A stretch of 64,000 bases of DNA from Paramacrobiotus metropolitanus (taxonomy: Eukaryota; Tardigrada; Eutardigrada; Parachela; Macrobiotidae). Both the position numbers and the translations under genes were made by a program. The first letter of the stretch is position 1, and each line of letters begins with the position of its first letter. Under the pieces are notes generated by a model, which saw nothing but the letters and a program-made list of their open reading frames with translations, searched no databases and had not been told where the DNA came from. The stretch lies in NCBI RefSeq assembly GCF_019649055.1, contig NW_026570299.1, positions 434,001 through 498,000 on the forward strand. The letters are read 5' to 3'. This document shows, one piece after another, positions 56,950 to 64,000 of this stretch.

Positions 56950-58750
56950 CTGTGCGCCGGTTATCGACTTTGTACCAGAATTTGTTTTCAGTTTACCAAT
57001 AGTTATTTACCTAGGCTCTCTGAAGCACACCACAGGCTAATTTGCTTCTTGGGCATTGTTTTCAAAATTTTGCAACTGTGCTGTTTTTCGACCGTAAAGC
57101 TGTAGAAACCGTTACGGTATACTGCAGCCAAAATACTGCACTACTGTCAACATAAATGTTCCGTGCTCCTCTATGTGCCAGCATACGGATTTTTTTAGAC
57201 GTTTTTCTTGTTTTTTCTAAATTAATATTCTGCTTGTTCTGGTTTTACATTTGCAATGCTCACTCCAAGTTGACGATGTCAATTTTGAAGTCGTACCAAC
57301 ATGTATCACCTAAAATGTCTATGTACAAGTACTCTGTTAATGTACACTGTACATGTATTCGTGAATTGCATACTAAAAAAAACCGTAAATGAACTATTAT
57401 TAGTACTGCTTTACTTAATTGTAATGTGTACGTTACGGTATTATTGAAATATATGATGTCGTGAGACTATGAATACTTACACAGTTACATTGATCGATTT
57501 TTCCAAGCTTAATTAATACGAGTTACGTATTTTTTTAAGACAGATACCAGCCATACGTATGGCTTGCGATATATATGGTAAGAATTAACTAAACGGTCGG
57601 ATGGGAGAAGTGAAAACGAAAAAAACTGTTTATGAATCGTTACTTTTTCATTAGTAATGAAGTAAATAACTACATAGGCTGCATAGTGCACATACATGGA
57701 TGCACATATGTACATACCTGCATACGTACTGCTTTGTGATGTTAATAATAAATATTATTAATTTTTTACTAAAATGTAACTAAATGTACATTAAATGATT
57801 GACGTACGTGTGTTCTTCGTACGTACGTACAATACTGTACGTATATGTACAATACAATACACAGTCGCTTCTCATGTACATTGGGACAAATTCTTCATTT
57901 GATTATAATTGTTAAGCGAAGCTCGCTTTGTACATATTGAGAAATAACGTCACTTATACACATGTATCTATATGCGTACGATCCCTTGATGAAGAAATCG
58001 AATTGTATCCATAAATGTAACGATATTATGAAGTACCGTAATTGCGCTGTGTATTCCGGTTCCGGATCTCAGAACACATAATTCAAAATCAGTTACGTTT
58101 CTTCTCGCACATTGCAGTTTTACAATTCATCAGTACTTGTATATTTATATACATAAGTGATAGATGTCTTACATAATCTTCAGTAGTTTACTAGATAGCA
58201 AGAACTGTAATAAATGGACGTTAATAATAATATTATCATGCAACATTTTATTTTCAAAAACAGCTTGCTCAAAAAACGAAAGTACAGATACAGTTAAAAC
58301 TGCAAAAGCAAAAACAACACTGTGTAAATTTAGTATACCACTAGTAGAAATATGATTACAATATTATTATTAATTTTCACTGTATGTACGATGCAATGTT
58401 GTTAAACAAAATGTTTTAGTCTGGATAACGTACTCTTGCGTTAACCGGAAATCGATGAAATGTTGTTCTCTAGTGGAATGATCGTGTTTGCATGCGGAGC
58501 AGCCGCTGAACGTTGCAGTGGTATGCTGCGACTGTTAAGTGTTAACCAGTCCTTCCGCATTGGAGAGACAGCACACATGTACATATTCCGATATCTCAAG
58601 CTGATGAGTTAATACTGTAATCATGTTCCTGAACCTGTTTCAATGCGTGACAGCGTAAGCTTATCAGCGACCCAACAGAAATCCACATCGCGGCTTGTAC
58701 TCAAATTTACTGTATCGAGTTTACCTTTCGACATTCCCAACAGCCAACAT
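56950..58750. other. Intergenic, no gene seen
   Basis: AT-rich spacer between X4 and X5, with many GTAC and GTACGTAC words around 57800-57860. No exon, RNA gene or inverted-repeat element supported. Confidence 0.5.
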
Positions 58751-58762
58751 GACTTTTATCGC

Positions 58763-58798
58763 CTGTAATCTTGTTTATTTTGACTCATAACTCGCTCG
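58763..58798 (+). promoter_or_regulatory. Conserved upstream element of X5
   Basis: TAATCTTGTTTATTTTGACT, about 243 bp before the X5 start, aligns with the elements before X3 and X4; AGCGAGAATTGTAAG follows. Confidence 0.55.
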
Positions 58799-59009
58799 AA
58801 CTAACTTGTAAGCGAGAATTGTAAGCCAGATATTCTGTCATTTCTTGCACCGTGATCCTAGCAAACGAGAGCGCAAAAACCGTAATCCATTCAGTTTTGT
58901 TTCAGTCGTTCCCGTTTGGTTGTTCATACATACTTGAAAACGAATTACCAACGACATACCAGCGGAACTGGTCTGGTACCGTAGAAAGGATTTGATACGA
59001 AACGATCTC

Positions 59010-61062
59010 ATGATGTCTGCATCCATCACTCCCTTTCTTTTTCTGTTGATTACTCTGATCTTGGGGATTGGAGTCCATGGTGTGCCATACAAGAATTACG
59101 GTAAGTCCAGATGTTAGTAATGCAACTACGTATGCAACAGAGATAAAACAGTAATTTTCTAAACGAGAACTGCGGGTTGTAGATATCCGCAGATGCGATG
59201 CAGTCGTCCTGCTGGATTGTCCTACCACTGCGACAGGGAGCGCGGGCCGCGTGACATTCTATCCCTACATTTCCATCAACACGTCGCGTGCCAAAACCGA
59301 TACTCGTTACAATTATTACGAATCGGATTATGGCGGAAACTGTGAGCAAACCGGTCCTTGCAAACTGAAAGTGCAAACAGTAAAAGAATGCGGAGATCCG
59401 CTTGGAAGTAACTATGCTATCTACTTCAACGTCAGGTACCATACGTTCTTTTGGTTGTCAACATCAGCAGTCGAGTAGGTGATACGACGAATTTAATTAT
59501 CTTAGAAATTTCGAGATTCCGCGATCATCGCGTCTGGAGATCTACGACGCCTCCGGACAGGGGGAGCCCGTGATGAAACGCGGCTGGAACGGAGGAGATG
59601 GCTGGCAGCATTACAATCCGACTTCCGTGGCGCAGGTGCGCTCTGACTACGCCCGCCAGCCGGCATTCTCCGTTGAGTACTACCATGGAAGGGCCCAGTG
59701 CCGTAGCGCGCGGAAGGTGGTCTTCGATTATGTGATCACTGAAGGTACTTCGGCGTTTTTCGCATTCCGCGCATTTTTGCAGTTAGATTTCGCGTATGTA
59801 TCGGACAACGGGTCACAGTATTTTCCGCGTTATTACACATTGAAAAACTTGATAGTTTATCGTGTATATTTATTAATCTCGTGTACAAGCTTGTATAAAA
59901 ACACTAATTATCACGTAATCAATTTTCGAAAAGTTTTTGGCATGTGGAGCTAAACGAAGAATACCGTGTCTCTTGTGTCCGGTATGAGAATTCACATAAT
60001 GAAAATGTCCGTGATGCGAAAAACATAGATGTGGTAAACAGCTTCCGGTCTCCCGCGTTATCATGGCAACTTGTGAATTTTTTATTGCAGCGCTGAGCAC
60101 GGTGAATAATACATACTGTACCGCTCTGGACGGTTATGTCAATAGCCAGTATATCTGCGATACAGCCGAAGATCGCGTTAACTGTCCGGCTTGGATATCC
60201 GACAGTATGAGTTCCTTGGAGCCGGCATATCAGCGACAGTACTGCTGTAAGTATAGATACTTCGCTTACTGCCTTATATGGGCTCCCCATGTATTACTCT
60301 CCCTTATCTGGGCTCCCGAGCAATATGAGCAACCCTCTACATCGGCGGTTACGTTATTACTCACAGTTTTGCAGCTGTTATCAGTGTTATGACTGAATGA
60401 AAATTTAGATTTATTTAAAATACTGTGAAAAAAAATAATGTGATATGAAATTTCGGCATTTTTTAGTTTGTTCATTGGCAAATCCAGTTGAAATTAATGA
60501 AAAATATATATAGATAATATAATTATATAAATATAATTCGGATGTGATATTTCGGAATTCTTTGGTGTGCTCACTTGTAAATCCGGTTGAAAGAAGTAGA
60601 AAAGGGTTCTGCTATAAATCCGATAAATAATTTGACGGGTATTGCTCACTAGCCGAGAGCCCAGATAAGGGAGAGTAATGTAAGGGGAGCCCATATAAGG
60701 CAGTAAGCGAAGTATTCATTTTGTAAGTATATTCATTTTTAGAACGGGTGTTTTACTCGCCTTTACACCTTCATGGGAAAACTTTTTTTCTCGTAGTGCC
60801 TAGTTATTGGATCATTGGCGGAATCGCGGCGGCCTCGGTGGTGGGTCTAGTGATCCTAATTGTGCTGTTAGGGCTGTGCCGTCGTCGCTGCCGAACGTGT
60901 GCCTGCGTGTGTCGTCCGCGGAAGATCTGCAACTGGAACAGCCAGCGAAACTGCAACTTCTGGAGTCCGTACTGTTCCTGCGCCATCAAATACGACATCC
61001 AGTGTGATACCGGAAGTGATGAGAGACTTCTTGCCAAGAAGAACGATTTGTTGGAGGATTGA
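59010..61062 (+). CDS. X5: CUB-like single-pass receptor with cysteine-rich tail
   Basis: Five exons: 59010-59100, 59183-59435, 59506-59744, 60091-60246, 60797-61062, phases 1, 2, 1, 1; 334 residues. Signal peptide (ITPFLFLLITLILGIGVHG), VPYKNY at the first splice. CUB-like domain: RCDAVVLLDCPTTATGSAG, TGPCKLKVQ, NYAIYFNVR, RLEIYDA, FSVEYYHGRAQCRSARK, FDYVITE. Cysteine module: NNTYCTALDGYVNSQYICDT, EDRVNCP, QRQYCC. Helix SVVGLVILIVLLGL. Tail: CRRRCRTCACVCRPRKICNW, FWSPYCSCAIKYDIQCDTG, DERLLAKKN. The fourth intron carries a 457-bp foldback element. All phases agree with X3, X4 and X6. Function unknown. Confidence 0.85.
60258..60714. mobile_element. 457-bp TA-bounded foldback in X5 intron 4
   Basis: Left end TACTTCGCTTACTGCC, right end GGCAGTAAGCGAAGTA. 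The arms continue inward for about 70 bp (CTTATATGGGCTCCCC, CTCCCTTATCTGGGCTC). The first eight bases are those of the 14514-15190 element, suggesting one family. No coding capacity. It lies about 12 bases past the exon 4 donor of X5. Confidence 0.85.
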
Positions 61063-61276
61063 TTGTGATGCAACAATTGCGGGTGAATCCATTAGTGATT
61101 TTTCTACCTGCAGAAATGCGCACTGGAGGTTCCTTTTATTGTTTTTAATTTCGTTTTTTTGCCTTTTTATTCGTCACTAAATTTTTAGCCTGCTTTTTCT
61201 CGGGGCAAGAAAAATAGCGTTAAATTAAGTTTTTCCGCATACCTTTAATAAATATCCTATTCCGGATACAAACTAA

Positions 61277-61984
61277 CCAGGGCACATTTTCCGGGTCCAA
61301 ATTCAGAAAAATCTGATCTTTGGCAGAAACATAGTATACCATCGTAGTATTTAAAAAAAATAATTTCAGCTACTGACACTCAAAGGGCGTAGGAACAAAA
61401 TTAATAAGTAAATAATACCAATGCACTAGCGCAATACCCGCACAGGCTTTCTATAAAATAACAGCATATCAGGAAAGTTTCACCTCTTGCAGAAACGTAG
61501 CATTTTGCCACATTATGGTTAATGAAAAATTTCATGCGAACGTTGAGACGACACAGTAGAAAAACCATTTTGTAGCTGCGATTCTTTGCGGTAGTGCAAC
61601 AGTACGTACTTACCACATACTGCCGCTGTATTTGGATTCCGGATTTTGCTAATTTCCTCACGGTGTGCAGTGTGCCCCCGGAACTTGTTAAATATTAAAG
61701 TTCATTAAGCGTGCTATAGTCGTACACTGTCAATCGGCAAAAGACGAGTTCCTGATTTATTATTATACACTGATACAAACAGCTGTTCGAGTACTACACT
61801 AGTGCAGTCACTGCAGTGCAATAGTATGTACTATTACAGTATTACTTACTTATTACTTTTGTTTGTCCACGCCCTTTGAGTGTCAGCAGCTGAAATTATT
61901 TTTGTTAATATACTACGATGGTATACTATGTTTCTGCCAAAGTTCAGATTTTTCTGAATTTGGACCCGGAAAATGTGCCCTGGT
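61277..61984. mobile_element. 708-bp foldback element downstream of X5
   Basis: Arms start ACCAGGGCACATTTTCCGGG and match inverted over 76 bp with one mismatch (61277-61352 with 61909-61984), then continue, with gaps, through GACACTCAAAGGGCG to about 130 bp. The interior holds no coding sequence of note. It lies 215 bp after the X5 stop codon. Confidence 0.85.
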
Positions 61985-61989
61985 AAGTA

Positions 61990-62765
61990 CCAATAAAAAA
62001 TTTATAACAGAAACACTTCCGCTTTGCTATCCTGGTCAGGGATTGTTCCCATTACCCATATTGCATTTCCACGTTGTATTTGGATAGATAGTCGCTGCTT
62101 AAAGAACTCTTTCGCCCGTTTCTGGCCGGTGGAAGCTGCCAGAAACGGTCGAAAGTTGTTCCTAAATTAAGTTGTTCAAAATTCAGATGTAGTGGATCTT
62201 ATTAGTCATTCTGCTTTGTTTTTGTTACCGAGCGTTTGTATAAAAATTTAAAACAGTACTTGTATCGGTTAATGTACAATACAGCGTGACACAGTAATTA
62301 TTCCCAATTTATTCTGCTAGTAACCAGTAACCACTATACCAAACCGTCGCTTGGGTCATTGCCGCCTTTTGTAGACAGTGCACATATATGATGATAAGCA
62401 TCTGGACTCTTCCAGTGCAAAGGTTTACCGAGCCGCTTTTGCAAGAGCTGTGCTTCTGTTTAATGAAGATAAATGCCGGTGTTAAAGTGGCGGTATGTTT
62501 GGACTGTCTGAGTTATAGGGTATCGAATACCGCTATATTAATTCTACAATACCGAGGTGTTTATGGACTCTGGTAACCACGTGGATGCGGTTCTTGAAAA
62601 TACTTCCTTGGCCCCGATCATATCTAACACCGTCGGTTAAAGCAGATGGTTGTATTATTTTGGTATTTTACAATAAAAGATATTCTTCTGATAGCTGCTT
62701 TACTTTGATTTATTCATTGCATAAAACTATACCACAATACTTGACTTGTATCCTCTCTACCGAAG
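61990..62765. other. Intergenic, no gene seen
   Basis: Spacer before X6. The upstream element of X3-X5 is not clearly present; a weaker TTTACTTTGATTTATTCATT lies near 62698. A short inverted pair around CGTTTCTGGCC / GGCCAGAAACG-like words occurs at 62110-62150. Confidence 0.4.
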
Positions 62766-62772
62766 CAACACA

Positions 62773-64000
62773 ATGATTTTCTATGCTCTATTATTAATGG
62801 TGCTGGTGGCATTCATCGACAGTTGTTGTGGTTCCATGTACAAAACGTATAGTAAGTGGGCGCCTACTTGATTTGTCTCTGACGAATTTACAGTAATTTC
62901 TGTTAGATTCCCGCAATCGCTGTGGTGATGTTATCCACCTTGACTGCCCGACAGTCTCCGCGGCCAGCGCCGGTCGTATCGAATTCCGACCGCAGTTAAC
63001 TGTCGTTAAGATGAGCGACAACCTTACCGATTACGGTTATGCCTACGATGTGTGTCACCAGCGGGAGGCGTGTAAACTGACCGTAAAAACAGCGCAAGCG
63101 TGCGGAAACACTGGAGATGAGTACGCCATATACTTCAGTCTGCGGTAATTCAGCCACTATCATCCCTCCCGCTTCTGTAAACGGTAAAACCAACGTTGTC
63201 TATTGACAGAACATTCGAGTTACCTCAAGGTTCGCGGTTAGAAATCTACGATATAACTAAGGACCAGAGCTTACTCAGATCGTGGAGCGTTAAACCGAAT
63301 TATTTTCCGGCTACAACCACTGTCAAGAGCGCTGTGCCGCCAGAAGTCATCGGTCAGCTGCTGTCGGATTTCACTCCCCAACCGGCCCTCTTTCTCGAAT
63401 ATTTGCACGGAACGGGAGCTTGTCGCGGTTCACGGAAGGTGGTCTTCGATTACATTATTGTTGAGAGTAAGCAATTTAGCATGTAATTCAACATTTTGAA
63501 ATACACTGTATCATGTTGTGTGTGAAGGCCAGAGTACGGGAAACAACACCTTGTGCAAAGCCTTGAGTGGCTACGTAAATAACGAGTACATCTGTGATAC
63601 CTCCGACGATCGGATTAACTGCCCGTTGCATTTATCGGAATCGACTGAAAATATGGAAGAAGTTTACAAGCGTCAGTACTGCGGTATGTTGCGATAAAAT
63701 TGTCTGAAAGTTTAGGTATGCGAAAGTAATGTTACAGCAGTATAAATCGGTACGAGTACACATTCAATAAAATTCTTCAAACTTTTTTGTTCAGCGCCGA
63801 CTGGATGGGTCATCGGTGGAATTACAACCGGCGCCGTCATCGCTGGCCTGGCGCTGATAGTCCTGGTAATCCTTTTGGTTGGCCACTGTCGCAGGCATCC
63901 CTGCACTTGCCGCCCTACAAAGTTTTGCACATGGTCCAGCGAACGCAAGTGTAATTTGTGGAGCCCGTATTGTTCGTGCCTGTTTCGCTACGAGATTCAG
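62773..64000 (+). CDS. X6: CUB-like single-pass receptor (runs off the window)
   Basis: Exons 62773-62851, 62907-63144, 63210-63466, 63528-63683 and 63795 to the end of the window, phases 1, 2, 1, 1; 312 codons seen, all in frame. Signal peptide MIFYALLLMVLVAFIDSCC. CUB-like domain: HLDCPTVSAASAGRIEFRP, ACKLTVKT, RLEIYDI, LFLEYLHGTGACRGSRK, VVFDYIIVE. Cysteine module: NNTLCKALSGYVNNEYICDT, DDRINCP, KRQYC then glycine (no second cysteine). Helix VIAGLALIVLVILLVG, then HCRRHPCTCRPTKFCTW, LWSPYCSCLFRYEIQ to the end of the window. It is the most diverged full-length member; the rest of the tail lies beyond the window. Confidence 0.83.

Overview
This is a stretch of animal (invertebrate) nuclear DNA. 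Almost every gene is split by short GT-AG introns (about 50 to 450 bp). The families present are animal ones: seven-transmembrane receptors, a type IV-related collagen with an NC1 domain, a cathepsin B, chitin-binding domains and an R2-type retrotransposon. Chitin-binding domains and compact introns fit a small ecdysozoan such as a tardigrade, but that is a guess; the phylum cannot be read from the window. There are no bacterial features, tRNA or rRNA genes. Several genes carry single-base frameshifts, which may be true decay or assembly errors.

Layout. 0-7.2 kb: two copies of a duplicated block carrying a small zinc-finger-like gene (1137-2112 and 6248-7211), with a chitin-binding gene and a cathepsin B-like protease on the minus strand between them. 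7.6-12.7 kb: two decayed or interrupted rhodopsin-type GPCRs. 13.0-15.5 and 24.0-26.4 kb: two copies of a second duplicated block carrying a small two-membrane-helix protein; both copies are damaged in different ways. 16.7-22.3 kb, minus strand: a short-chain, type IV-related collagen whose NC1-domain intron holds a young LTR element with two identical-looking 210-bp LTRs. 26.5-31.7 kb: a captured GPCR fragment and two GPCR genes. 31.7-36.7 kb: a tandem repeat with a terminal-inverted-repeat element inserted, then an R2-type reverse transcriptase. 38.0-47.9 kb: three two-exon GPCRs.

44.4-64.0 kb is the most interesting part. It is a tandem array of six paralogues (called X1-X6 here) of a family I do not recognise. 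Each has a signal peptide, a CUB-like ectodomain with fixed cysteines, a second cysteine module, one membrane helix and, in X3, X5 and X6, a very conserved cysteine- and tryptophan-rich tail of about 55 residues. All six share the same four intron positions and phases where these can be read. X2 keeps the ectodomain but has an unrelated helix and a basic tail; X4 keeps the helix but has lost the tail through a stop codon; X1 is a pseudogene. X1 and X2 were duplicated together with the GPCR lying upstream of each, so receptor and X gene moved as one unit. X3, X4 and X5 share a conserved motif 200-310 bp upstream of the start codon.

The spacer DNA is rich in foldback and MITE-like elements, several bounded by TA. 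One of them (14514-15190) is delimited precisely because the paralogous block has the empty site.
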